DNA from: an uncultured Bacillota bacterium
GTDB taxonomy: Bacteria > Bacillota > Clostridia > Oscillospirales > Oscillospiraceae
DNA length: 35,170 nt
Direction: 5' to 3'
NCBI GenBank assembly: GCA_947385365.1
Contig: CANDKT010000011.1
Span: forward strand, 1-35,170
In this document: positions 1-7,336 of the stretch, in pieces
Numbering within the stretch: the first letter of the stretch is position 1
Layout: every line of letters begins with the position of its first letter
Translations under genes and position numbers: made by a program
The notes under the pieces: model-generated
What the model was told of the DNA's origin: nothing
What the model saw: the letters and a program-made list of their open reading frames with translations, nothing else
Databases searched by the model: none

Positions 1-530
1 TTCCGATCTAAAATCTTCTGCTGTTCATAATCCAACGTTTCCTTTAACGTCTCCGGGCTGGTCATGTCAACCAGGAAGTCTTCGATTCTTCTCCCGGACA
101 TGAACAGCCGCATTTCCATTGCTTTCTCATCTTCGGTCATTTTCCCCCGGTCCCCGACGAAAAAGATCCGCACCTTGCAACCGCCGCGGGCCATGAGGAG
201 CCGCGCCGCCGCCAGACCATCTCCGCCATTGTTCCCCGGCCCGCAGAAGACCGCTACACGTGGGGTAGGGTCGTTGTTTTTCGACTCCACGATGTTCCGG
301 AGTTCGTCCACCTGAGCCTGTTCTTCCTTGGAACGTACCTTATCCCGGTCGGACACGAAAACGCTCGCAGAACAGAACGTCCGCTTGTCCGGTCCGCCGA
401 TCAGGGAATCGACCGCGTCCACGACAGCGTGTGCCGCGTTCTCCATCAGCGTCAGGGAGGACACGCCGTGTTGTTCGATTGCAAGACGGTCGATTTCCTG
501 CATTTGTGCCGCCGTTGCTAATGTCAGCAT
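1..530 (-). CDS. nnr: NAD(P)H-hydrate epimerase, YjeF N-terminal domain (partial, runs off the window start)
   Basis: The gene repairs damaged nicotinamide cofactors by epimerising R- and S-NAD(P)H hydrates in the cytoplasm. Translating the minus strand from the ATG at 530 gives about 176 residues with the family opening (M-Q-E-I-D-R, then L-M-E-N-A-A) and the diagnostic GPGNNGGDG loop at about residues 97-105, followed by AAARLL. A GAGGTG ribosome site precedes the start. In typical members the GPGNNGGDG loop lies near residue 50-60. Here roughly 40 extra, mostly charged residues (about 49-90) separate it from the N-terminal helix. The C-terminal part is outside the window, so whether a dehydratase (YjeF C-terminal) domain is fused cannot be seen. 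It starts 51 bp after the SUF scaffold gene on the same strand, so it is probably the third gene of that operon. Confidence 0.85.
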   Translation of the reverse strand, partial: MLTLATAAQMQEIDRLAIEQHGVSSLTLMENAAHAVVDAVDSLIGGPDKRTFCSASVFVSDRDKVRSKEEQAQVDELRNIVESKNNDPTPRVAVFCGPGNNGGDGLAAARLLMARGGCKVRIFFVGDRGKMTEDEKAMEMRLFMSGRRIEDFLVDMTSPETLKETLDYEQQKILDR

Positions 531-581
531 TTTGATACACCTCGTTTCATGTTTCTGCCCACTAGTGTTCCATAACCAAAC

Positions 582-1499
582 TTACTTCAAAAAGCCGTTG
601 ACGATCTGTTCTTCGGCCTCTTTTTCGGTCAGGCCGAGCGTCATGAGCTTGATGAGCTGTTCCCCGGCGATCTTGCCGATGGCGGCTTCGTGGATGAGCT
701 GCGCGTCCAGACAGTTGGCGGTGACTTCCGGGATGGCGGAGACGACGCCTTGGTCCATGATGATGGCGTCACATTCGGAGTGGCCGTAGCAGGCGGCGTT
801 GCCGTTGATACGGGCCAGAAAGACCTGTTTGGAACTGCCTCGGGCCACGGAACGGGAGATCACGTTAGTGTGACACCCTTCGCCGTCCAGGTCCACCGTG
901 AAGTCCGACTTCGCCAACTGGTGGCCGTGAGTCATGACCTTCTCCTTGATGATGAGCGTCGCGCCTGCGCCTAACTTCGCCCTCGTGGTGCGGACGGTGG
1001 AGTCTACGCCCTTGATCTGGGTCGTTTCCATCTCCATGTAGCTCCCCTCGTCCATCTCGACCACGGTGGTCGGGTTCATGATATTCGCCCCTTCCCCGTC
1101 GCCCTCGCCGTAATGACGCTCCACATAACGTACCCGCGAGTTTTTGCCGACGTGGAAGGTGTGGATGCCGGAATGTTCCGCGTCCTGCACGCCGCAGTTG
1201 TGGATGCCGCACCCGGCCACAATGGTCACGTCGCAGTCCTCTCCGATGAAAAAGTCGTTGTAGACCGTCTCGTGCAGGCCGCTCTGGCTGAGTACCACCG
1301 GGATATGGACCGATTCGTTCCGGGTTCCCGGCTGGATGATGATATCGATGCCGTCTTTGTCCGGCTTCGTGACGATGTCAATGTGCGCCGTGGTGTTCCG
1401 AGCCGCTTTCTGACCGTTCGCGCGGATGTTGTACGCGCCTTCCGGCACTTCGTGCAGGCCCGCGACCTGTTCCAACAGGCTCATTTGTATCGCGTCCAT
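582..1499 (-). CDS. sufB: SufB/SufD-family Fe-S cluster assembly scaffold protein
   Basis: About 305 residues. It is the scaffold partner of SufC, on which Fe-S clusters are assembled in the cytoplasm. The body shows the beta-helix-like core of SufB/SufD proteins (an H-N-C-G-V-Q-D stretch near residue 100, many hydrophobic strand repeats). The C-terminal signature carries an H-E-A-A-I-G-K-I core and a final I-V-N-G-F. It is far shorter than canonical SufB (about 470-495) and lacks the long N-terminal region. No second SufB/D, SufS or SufU is nearby, which fits the minimal two-gene SUF type of anaerobes. The open frame extends to 1520, but those codons contain the AAAGGAG ribosome site, so the ATG at 1499 is chosen. 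It lies 39 bp downstream of sufC. A split call between sufB and sufD is not possible by eye. Confidence 0.88.
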   Translation of the reverse strand: MDAIQMSLLEQVAGLHEVPEGAYNIRANGQKAARNTTAHIDIVTKPDKDGIDIIIQPGTRNESVHIPVVLSQSGLHETVYNDFFIGEDCDVTIVAGCGIHNCGVQDAEHSGIHTFHVGKNSRVRYVERHYGEGDGEGANIMNPTTVVEMDEGSYMEMETTQIKGVDSTVRTTRAKLGAGATLIIKEKVMTHGHQLAKSDFTVDLDGEGCHTNVISRSVARGSSKQVFLARINGNAACYGHSECDAIIMDQGVVSAIPEVTANCLDAQLIHEAAIGKIAGEQLIKLMTLGLTEKEAEEQIVNGFLK

Positions 1500-1538
1500 A
1501 GCGTTTTGATCTCCTTTCATAGCAGAGATGTTTGAAAT

Positions 1539-2267
1539 TCAGCGGACCTTATCGGACAGCGCGGAGCAGACGTTCGGCGCGCCGCCCAGAAGAGTTGGCA
1601 GAACGTCCTTCCGCGGCCCGTCGTTGACGACGCGCCCGGCGGAGAGGACGATGATACGGTCCGCGATATTCAGGATGCGTTCCTGGTGGGAGATGATGAG
1701 GATGGAACCGTTGATCTTCTCATGGAGGTGTTCAAAAACCTGGATGAGGTTGGAGAAGGACCACAAGTCGATGCCCGCCTCGGGTTCGTCGAAGACGGAC
1801 AGGCTGGTGGAACGGGCCATGATGGTGGCGATCTCGATTCGTTTCAGCTCCCCGCCGGAGAGGGACGCGTCGACTTCGCGGTCGATATAGTCCTTGGCGC
1901 ACAGGCCGACCTCGGAGAGGTAAGCGCAGGCTTCCGGGACGCCGATATTCCTGCCGCTGGCAAGGGTAATCAGATCCTTGACGGTCAGGCCCTTGAACCG
2001 GACCGGCTGCTGGAACGCGAAGCTGATGCCTTTCCTGGCGCGTTCCGTGACGTTCAAATCGGTGATGTCCTCGCCGTCGAACAAGATACGGCCTTGAGAC
2101 GGGGTAAGAATCCCTGCGATCAGCTTCGCGAGGGTGGATTTCCCGCCGCCGTTGGGGCCGGTGATGGCTACAAAGCGTTCCCGGATGGTGAGGTTGACAT
2201 CGTGCAGGATTCCTTTTTCCTCCCCGTCCTGCGCGACGTCGAAGTCGATGTGCTGCAATTCGAGCAT
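1539..2267 (-). CDS. sufC: Fe-S cluster assembly ATPase SufC
   Basis: Cytoplasmic ABC-type ATPase of 242 residues that drives conformational changes in the SufB/D scaffold. Visible motifs are Walker A GPNGGGKST (residues 37-45), a Q-loop FQQP, the signature LSGGELKRIE typical of SufC, Walker B VFDEPEAGID followed by the D-L-W-S-F segment seen in SufC proteins, and an H-loop ISHQ. There are no membrane segments and no permease partner. The start at 2267 has a perfect GGAGG (2275-2279) seven bases upstream. The longer reading frame to 2375 would run through the promoter and is rejected. It is the first gene of the minus-strand sufC-sufB-nnr operon. Confidence 0.93.
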   Translation of the reverse strand: MLELQHIDFDVAQDGEEKGILHDVNLTIRERFVAITGPNGGGKSTLAKLIAGILTPSQGRILFDGEDITDLNVTERARKGISFAFQQPVRFKGLTVKDLITLASGRNIGVPEACAYLSEVGLCAKDYIDREVDASLSGGELKRIEIATIMARSTSLSVFDEPEAGIDLWSFSNLIQVFEHLHEKINGSILIISHQERILNIADRIIVLSAGRVVNDGPRKDVLPTLLGGAPNVCSALSDKVR

Positions 2268-2298
2268 GAAAGCGCCTCCGTTTCGTTTAGGTTGTCCC

Positions 2299-2327
2299 AT
2301 TATAGCATAGGGCACTAAATTTGTCCA
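2299..2327 (-). promoter_or_regulatory. sigma-A-type promoter of the sufC operon
   Basis: On the minus strand, TGGACA (2322-2327) and TATAAT (2299-2304) are separated by exactly 17 bp, 31 bp upstream of the sufC start codon. The match to consensus is 5/6 and 6/6. Confidence 0.85.
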
Positions 2328-2347
2328 TATTTTCCCGGCATTTCTTC

Positions 2348-2473
2348 GCGCCTGTCTCACGAATTGCTTTCCCATGCGTCAGACGCTGTTTCTTCTCCAT
2401 TCGGCAGCAAAGAAAGAGGTTTTTGTATTCTTCCCCCCTTCGGGGGAAAATACCGCTTTTATGAGACAGGCGC
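2348..2473. promoter_or_regulatory. paired 12-base element upstream of both divergent promoters (candidate operator)
   Basis: The sequence TGAGACAGGCGC occurs at 2462-2473 on the plus strand and, perfectly, at 2348-2359 on the minus strand. The nhaC copy ends 19 bp before its -35 box and the sufC copy ends 20 bp before its -35 box, so both promoters see the same element in the same orientation at about position -55 to -66. Between them lie a GCGTC-A-GACGC palindrome (2376-2386) and a C-run/TTCG/G-run hairpin (2431-2448). Placement suggests binding of a shared regulator. The regulator is unknown. Confidence 0.55.
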
Positions 2474-2492
2474 GGGGGATTCAAACATTGCA

Positions 2493-2521
2493 TTGACACG
2501 TTCGACCGTTTCCCCTATAAT
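2493..2521 (+). promoter_or_regulatory. consensus sigma-A promoter of the nhaC-type gene
   Basis: Perfect TTGACA (2493-2498) and perfect TATAAT (2516-2521) with a 17-bp spacer, 32 bp upstream of the start codon. Confidence 0.9.
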
Positions 2522-2553
2522 CGAAAGGGAAAAGAGAAAGGGAGGTTCACTTT

Positions 2554-3873
2554 ATGGAGGTAAACACACACACGCAAAGAGGGAATCCTCGGGCGTTGCT
2601 GCCCATAGGGATCTTTCTCGCGCTCTATCTGGGGTGCGGAATCCTGTTTGAGTACATCCTGAAAATCCCGCAGGGCTTCTACCAGACCCCAGCCATCGTC
2701 GTCTTTCTGATCGCGCTGTTCGCGGCCTGCGTGCAGAACCGGAAGCTGGATTTCAACGCCAAGCTGAAAGTCATGGCGCACGGCGTCGCGGACGAGAACA
2801 TTTTGACTATGTGCCTGGTCTTCCTCACCGCCGGAGCCTTTTCCGGCGCGATCTCCGCCGCGGGAGGCGCGGACAGCACCGTCAATCTGTTCCTCACCTT
2901 CCTGCCCAGCAAAGCCGCCGTAGGCGGCTTGTTCCTGATCGCCTGTTTCGTGTCGGTCTCTATGGGCACCTCCGTGGGCACCATCTCCGCCTTAGCGCCC
3001 TTCGCGGTCTCCATGAGCCAGGCGACCGGTTACGACGTCGTGCTGTGTATCGCCGCGGTCGCTTCCGGCGCGATGTTCGGCGATAACCTGTCCATGATCT
3101 CCGACACCACCATCGCCGCCGTCCGGACCCAAGGGTGCGAGATGAAGGACAAGTTCCGCATGAACTTCTTCATCGTCCTTCCCGCCGCCGTCGTCACGCT
3201 GGCGTTGTTCCTGATCCTGACCCCCGCCGGGAGCGGGGAGCTTCAGGTCGGAGCGTACAGCTTCTGGAAAGTCCTGCCTTACCTGGTCGTACTGGTGGGC
3301 GCGTTAGTAGGCGTCAACGTCTTCCTCATCCTCATCGCGGGCAGCGTGCTGAGCCTGATCGTAGGCGTGGCATCCGGCGCGTTCCCCTGGACGCAAGTCT
3401 TCTCCGTTATGGGCGGCGGCGTGCAGGCCATGTACGACATCACCGTCATTTCCATCATCGTCGCCTGCATCGGCGCGTTGGTGCGGGAGTACGGCGGGAT
3501 TCAATGGCTGATCGCCTTCGTCTCCCGGCACACCAAGTCCAAACGCGGCGCGCAATTAGGCATCGGCGCACTGGTCGCCGCTGTGGACGTCGCCGTCGCC
3601 AACAACACCGTGGCAATCGTTATGACCGGCTCCATCGCCAAGGAGATCAGCGAGGAATATCACATCGACCCCAGACGGACCGCGTCCCTGCTGGATATTT
3701 TCGCCTCCGTCATGCAGGGTCTGATCCCCTTCGGCGCGCAGCTGCTCTACGCGTCCGCTGGCGCGGGCGTCTCCGCCGTGCAGATCATGCCCTATATGTT
3801 CTACTGCTACCTGATGGCCGTGTCCGCAATCCTCTTCATCCTCTTCTGGCCCGAGAAACGCACAGGTCAGTGA
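2554..3873 (+). CDS. nhaC: NhaC-family Na+/H+ antiporter
   Basis: Integral membrane protein of 439 residues with about 11-12 hydrophobic segments spread over its length. It probably exchanges Na+ (or another small solute) for protons across the cytoplasmic membrane. The segment GDNLSMISDTTIAA (about residues 176-189) matches the conserved G-D-x-x-S-x-x-S-D-T-T motif of NhaC transporters, and a second unwound-helix-like motif with V-A-N-N-T-V lies near residue 350. Length is within the usual family range (430-480). Its own consensus promoter and a GGAGG ribosome site precede the start. It is transcribed divergently from sufC and shares an upstream element with it. Substrate is inferred from family only; some NhaC-like proteins carry organic solutes. 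Confidence 0.85.
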   Translation: MEVNTHTQRGNPRALLPIGIFLALYLGCGILFEYILKIPQGFYQTPAIVVFLIALFAACVQNRKLDFNAKLKVMAHGVADENILTMCLVFLTAGAFSGAISAAGGADSTVNLFLTFLPSKAAVGGLFLIACFVSVSMGTSVGTISALAPFAVSMSQATGYDVVLCIAAVASGAMFGDNLSMISDTTIAAVRTQGCEMKDKFRMNFFIVLPAAVVTLALFLILTPAGSGELQVGAYSFWKVLPYLVVLVGALVGVNVFLILIAGSVLSLIVGVASGAFPWTQVFSVMGGGVQAMYDITVISIIVACIGALVREYGGIQWLIAFVSRHTKSKRGAQLGIGALVAAVDVAVANNTVAIVMTGSIAKEISEEYHIDPRRTASLLDIFASVMQGLIPFGAQLLYASAGAGVSAVQIMPYMFYCYLMAVSAILFILFWPEKRTGQ

Positions 3874-3911
3874 CCGCTCACGGGCATTCCAGGGGTGCGC
3901 CCCGCCCAACC

Positions 3912-3942
3912 GAGAACGCCGTCCTGTCCGGACGGCGTTCTC
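3912..3942 (+). terminator. terminator-like hairpin after the NhaC gene
   Basis: A perfect 13-bp stem (3912-3924 with 3930-3942, five-base loop) lies 38 bp after the stop codon and just before the next promoter. No T-tract follows, so termination efficiency is uncertain. Confidence 0.55.
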
Positions 3943-3965
3943 TGCGAAAATCTGCTCCCAGGGTC

Positions 3966-3994
3966 TTGACAAATCGCGGCAGAGCCGTTATAAT
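3966..3994 (+). promoter_or_regulatory. consensus promoter of the tryptophan-uptake operon
   Basis: Perfect TTGACA (3966-3971) and TATAAT (3989-3994) with a 17-bp spacer. Transcription would begin near 4001, directly before the T-box leader. Confidence 0.92.
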
Positions 3995-4000
3995 AGGCGA

Positions 4001-4284
4001 CAATAATTGAACAGCGAGAAACCTGTGAGAAAGAGTAGTACCCGGCGCGGCAAACCAACAGAGAGTTCTGGAGGGTGGAACCAGAACGGGGCGCGGCCAG
4101 GAGAATGGACTTTCGAGGGCGGCTTGAACGGGCAACCAAGTAGATGCCGACGGGAACCCACCCGTTATCCATCGGGCACGCGTGATGGCGCGTGAAGCGA
4201 GCGGACGTTTTCCAAGAACGTCAATTTGGGTGGTATCGCAGGAGCTGGCTCTTGTCCCATAGAGGGACGAGCGGCCATTTTTTT
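4001..4284 (+). promoter_or_regulatory. T-box riboswitch, tRNA-Trp (UGG specifier), with leader terminator
   Basis: This transcribed leader senses uncharged tRNA and lets transcription continue only when the cognate aminoacyl-tRNA is scarce. Stem I motifs appear in order: an AGTA kink-turn motif (near 4035-4040), AGAGAG (4060-4065), and a distal loop GGTGGAA (4074-4080) inside a TTCTGG/CCAGAA helix. The specifier-loop strand GAATGGAC carries the codon TGG at 4106-4108, which pairs with the tryptophan anticodon. Stem III is GACGTT/AACGTC (4204-4222). The T-box proper reads AATTTGGGTGGTATCGCAGG (4223-4242), with TGGT ready to pair with the tRNA acceptor end. The competing terminator is a 12-bp stem (about 4247-4258 with 4264-4276) followed by seven Ts (4278-4284). 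Confidence 0.95.
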
Positions 4285-4359
4285 ATGCTCCAACAAACCT
4301 GGGCTTCGGCAAAGCCCTGTCATCTGCCGCCTGAATCTCAAAATTTGGAGGAAACTACT

Positions 4360-5523
4360 ATGAAAACGAAGATGAAAAAAGTTCTGGCTCTGGCTATGGC
4401 CGCGGCTTTGAGCGTGTCCCTGTGCGCCTGCGGCGGTTCCCCGTCCGACAGCGGTACGTCCAGTGGCTCCAAGTTCAGTCATACCGGCACGTCCGGCGGT
4501 TCCCAGTCGAACGGCGGAAGTTCTTCTCATCAGGCCTCCGGGTCCAGGGGCCTGCTGGGCAATGCCGGTTCCGATACCGTCTACCACATCGGCATCTGCA
4601 ACTACGTGAACGACGCTTCCCTGAACCAGATCAACGAGAACATACAGTCCCGTCTGGACGAGCTGGGGACCGAAAACAACGTAGCCTTTCAGGTCGACTA
4701 CGACAACCCCAACGCCGACCCTGCTGTGATGAACCAAATCATCTCCAACTTCATCGCGGACGATGTGGACTTGATGGTCGGCATCGCGACGCCTGTAGCG
4801 GTCACCATGCAGGCGGCTGTGGACGGGACCGATATCCCGGTCGTGTTCTCTGCGGTCTCCGACCCGGTGGACGCCGGGCTGGTGGAGTCCCTGAAAGCCC
4901 CTGGCGGCAACATCACCGGGACTTCCGACTACCTGGACACCAACGCGGTGATGAACCTGATCTTCGCCGCCGACCCGGACGCGGATAAGATCGGCTTTTT
5001 GTACGACATCGGACAGGATTCCTCCAGAACCCCCATCGCCCACGCCAAGGAGTACCTGGACGACAAAAAGATCGAGTACGTGGAACGCACCGGCACCAAC
5101 GCCGCGGAAGTGGCGCAAGCCGCGCAAGCTCTGGTCGCCGACGGCGTGGACGCGGTGTTCACACCCACGGACAACACAATCATGGAGTCCTACCTGGGCA
5201 TCTACGAGACCTTCGTCGACGCCGGTATCCCGCACTACACCGGCGCGGATTCCTTCGCGTTGAACGGCGCGTTCCTGGGCTACGGCGTGGACTACGCCAA
5301 CCTGGGCCGCGCCACAGCCGATATGATCTTCGATATCCTGCATAACGGCGCGGACCCGGCCTCTACGCCGGTCATGACCTTCGACAACGGCACCGCGACG
5401 ATCAATACGGAGACCTGCGCGGCTCTGAACCTGGACTACGCGACCATCGAAGCGACGTTCAAACCGCTGTGTATCAAGGTGCAGACCATCACCACCGCAG
5501 AAGAATTTAGCGACTTGAGCTGA
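4360..5523 (+). CDS. trpX: tryptophan ABC transporter substrate-binding lipoprotein (TrpX-type)
   Basis: Extracytoplasmic ligand-binding lipoprotein of 387 residues in the ABC_sub_bind family. The N-terminus has a basic start and hydrophobic core ending in an L-C-A-C lipobox (cysteine near residue 26), so it should be lipid-anchored. A Ser/Gly/Thr-rich linker of about 45 residues follows, then the binding fold (Y-H-I-G-I-C-N-Y, N-P-x-A-D, V-F-S-A-V-S-D-P-V-D-A-G, G-x-x-T-G-T-S-D). The ATG at 4360 has a TTGGAGGAA site; the longer open frame from 4192 runs through the T-box. Family members occur with aromatic amino acid or unknown ligands. The tryptophan assignment here rests on the UGG T-box directly upstream. 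A strong hairpin after the gene probably raises its expression over the downstream permease. Confidence 0.88.
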   Translation: MKTKMKKVLALAMAAALSVSLCACGGSPSDSGTSSGSKFSHTGTSGGSQSNGGSSSHQASGSRGLLGNAGSDTVYHIGICNYVNDASLNQINENIQSRLDELGTENNVAFQVDYDNPNADPAVMNQIISNFIADDVDLMVGIATPVAVTMQAAVDGTDIPVVFSAVSDPVDAGLVESLKAPGGNITGTSDYLDTNAVMNLIFAADPDADKIGFLYDIGQDSSRTPIAHAKEYLDDKKIEYVERTGTNAAEVAQAAQALVADGVDAVFTPTDNTIMESYLGIYETFVDAGIPHYTGADSFALNGAFLGYGVDYANLGRATADMIFDILHNGADPASTPVMTFDNGTATINTETCAALNLDYATIEATFKPLCIKVQTITTAEEFSDLS

Positions 5524-5536
5524 CCGGAAACACTGC

Positions 5537-5564
5537 GGGGGCGGCTTCTCTGGAAGCCGCCCCC
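5537..5564 (+). terminator. intercistronic hairpin between trpX and trpY
   Basis: A perfect 12-bp G/C-rich stem (5537-5548 with 5553-5564, loop TCTG) lies 13 bp after the trpX stop and 37 bp before trpY, without a good T-tract. It is best read as an mRNA-stabilising or partially terminating hairpin within the operon. Confidence 0.6.
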
Positions 5565-5601
5565 ATTTGAGAACTCTGCGACGCAAGGAGGAAACTTTCT
5601 T

Positions 5602-6537
5602 ATGGACCCAACCGCTCTGCTGGCCGTAGGCCAGACCGCTCTGGAACTGGGGCTGATCTGCTCCCTCACGGTACTCGCGCTGTTCCTGAGCTACTCCATG
5701 CTCAACGTCTGCGACCTGTCCACCGACGGCTGCTTCACCTTAGGCGCGGCAGTCGGCGCGGTCGTCGCCGCCGCCGGTTATCCGCTGCTGTCCATCCCGG
5801 CCGCTATGGGCGCGGGAGTCTGTTCCGGTTTTGTGACCGCTCTGCTCCAGACGAAGCTGGGCATCGACAGTCTGCTGGCGGGCATCATCGTCAATACAGG
5901 GCTGTATTCGGTGAACATCGCCGTGATGTCAGGCTCCTCCCTCATCAACCTGAACAAAGCGGACACAGCGTTCACTATGGTTCGGTCGCTGCTGCGGGGT
6001 ACGCCGCTGGAGAATCAATACAAAACAATCGTCGCCGCGCTGGCGGTGATCCTGACCGTCGCGTTCCTCACGTTCTTCCTGAACACCCGCCTGGGCTTAG
6101 CCATCCGCGCCACAGGCAATAACCCCGACATGGTGCGTTCCTCCTCCATCAACCCGGTGTTCACTACCATCGTAGGGCTGTGTACCGCCAACGCCTTCAC
6201 CGGCTTGTCCGGCTGCCTCATGGCGCAGTCCCAGAAGTCAGCGGAGATCAACATCGGCAGCGGTATGGTGACGATCGCGCTGGCGTCGCTGCTCATCGGG
6301 TCCACGCTCCTGGGCCGGGGCAGCATCTTCACCCGCGCGTTGGGCATGGTACTGGGCGCGTTCCTGTTCCGATTGGTCTACGCCATCGCCCTGCGGATGA
6401 ATATGCCCGCTTTCATGCTCAAGCTGGTGTCCTCCGTCATCGTCGCCTTGGCCATCGCCCTGCCCTACCTGAAACAGCAGTGGCCGATTCTCTCCCGCCG
6501 TCTGTCCCACGGACGCGCCGCGAAAGGAGGCGTTTGA
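5602..6537 (+). CDS. trpY: tryptophan ABC transporter permease (TrpY-type)
   Basis: Membrane permease of 311 residues in the branched-chain-type family (BPD_transp_2). Eight to nine hydrophobic helices are visible, and the cytoplasmic coupling region contains the family stretch L-G-L-A-I-R-A-T-G-N-N-P near residue 170. The conserved early motif N-V-C-D-L-S-T-D-G-C-F-T-L-G-A (about residues 36-50) is typical of this subfamily paired with ABC_sub_bind proteins. A strong AAGGAGG site precedes the ATG. It follows the binding protein by 78 bp and precedes the ATPase by 3 bp, completing an importer in which a single permease gene probably forms a homodimer. Substrate is inferred from the T-box. Confidence 0.87.
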   Translation: MDPTALLAVGQTALELGLICSLTVLALFLSYSMLNVCDLSTDGCFTLGAAVGAVVAAAGYPLLSIPAAMGAGVCSGFVTALLQTKLGIDSLLAGIIVNTGLYSVNIAVMSGSSLINLNKADTAFTMVRSLLRGTPLENQYKTIVAALAVILTVAFLTFFLNTRLGLAIRATGNNPDMVRSSSINPVFTTIVGLCTANAFTGLSGCLMAQSQKSAEINIGSGMVTIALASLLIGSTLLGRGSIFTRALGMVLGAFLFRLVYAIALRMNMPAFMLKLVSSVIVALAIALPYLKQQWPILSRRLSHGRAAKGGV

Positions 6538-6540
6538 GCG

Positions 6541-7326
6541 ATGCTGGACCTCTCCCACATCTCCAAGACCTTCAACCCCGGCACCGTGAACGAAAAGCGG
6601 GCGATTACCGATCTGTCCCTTCACCTGGCCCCTGGGGATTTCGTCACGATCATCGGCTCCAACGGCGCGGGGAAGTCCACCCTGTTCAACGCGGTGGCGG
6701 GGAGTTTCCTGACGGACAGCGGGTCGATCCAGCTGGACGGTCAGGATGTCACGTTCCAGCCGGAGTTCCGCCGTGCGCGGCATATCGGCCGCTTATTCCA
6801 GGACCCCATGCGCGGCAGCGCGCCGGGCATGACCATCGAAGAAAACTTAGCCCTAGCGGCGGGGAGCGGCGGGTGGCTCTCCCACGTAAGCCAGCAGGAC
6901 AAGAAACGTTTCCGGGACCGTCTGGCACTGCTGGATATGGGGCTGGAGGACCGGATGAAACAACCGGTGGGACTGCTGTCCGGCGGGCAGCGTCAGGCGT
7001 TGACGCTGCTCATGGCTACGATGGTCCCGCCCAAGCTGCTCCTGCTGGACGAGCATACCGCCGCTTTGGACCCCGGCACGGCGGAAAAAGTGCTGAAGAT
7101 CACCCGCGACGTAGTCGCGGAGTACAAGATCACCACGATGATGGTCACGCACAATATGCACCAGGCGTTGGAATTAGGCACGCGTACCCTGATGATGGAC
7201 AGCGGCAATATCGTGCTGGACATCAGCGGGAAGGAACGTTCCGGACTCACCGTCAACGATCTGCTGCAAAAGTTCCGGGCGGGTGCCGGCAAGGACCTCG
7301 ACAACGACCGCATCCTGCTCTCTTAA
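6541..7326 (+). CDS. trpZ: tryptophan ABC transporter ATP-binding protein (TrpZ-type)
   Basis: Cytoplasmic ATPase of 261 residues that powers the importer. Motifs are Walker A GSNGAGKST (residues 38-46), Q-loop LFQDP, signature LSGGQRQ, Walker B LLLLDEHTAALDP and H-loop VTHNM. The D-E-H-T-A-A-L-D variant is characteristic of the ATPases that go with ABC_sub_bind and branched-chain-type permease partners. The start lies 3 bp after the permease stop, and its AAAGGAGG site is inside the permease coding sequence, so translation is probably coupled. The stop is only 10 bp from the convergent metG stop, leaving no room for a dedicated terminator between them. Confidence 0.88.
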   Translation: MLDLSHISKTFNPGTVNEKRAITDLSLHLAPGDFVTIIGSNGAGKSTLFNAVAGSFLTDSGSIQLDGQDVTFQPEFRRARHIGRLFQDPMRGSAPGMTIEENLALAAGSGGWLSHVSQQDKKRFRDRLALLDMGLEDRMKQPVGLLSGGQRQALTLLMATMVPPKLLLLDEHTAALDPGTAEKVLKITRDVVAEYKITTMMVTHNMHQALELGTRTLMMDSGNIVLDISGKERSGLTVNDLLQKFRAGAGKDLDNDRILLS

Positions 7327-7336
7327 ACCGTCCCGC

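Noticed and set aside
2431..2448. C-run/TTCG/G-run hairpin as a terminator in the sufC-nhaC gap
   Set aside because: No gene reads into it from either side and no T-tract follows on either strand.
4165..5586. A 473-codon antisense frame over the T-box leader and trpX
   Set aside because: It overlaps a structured leader and a well-supported lipoprotein gene and has a composition typical of antisense frames (many V, H, R, G).
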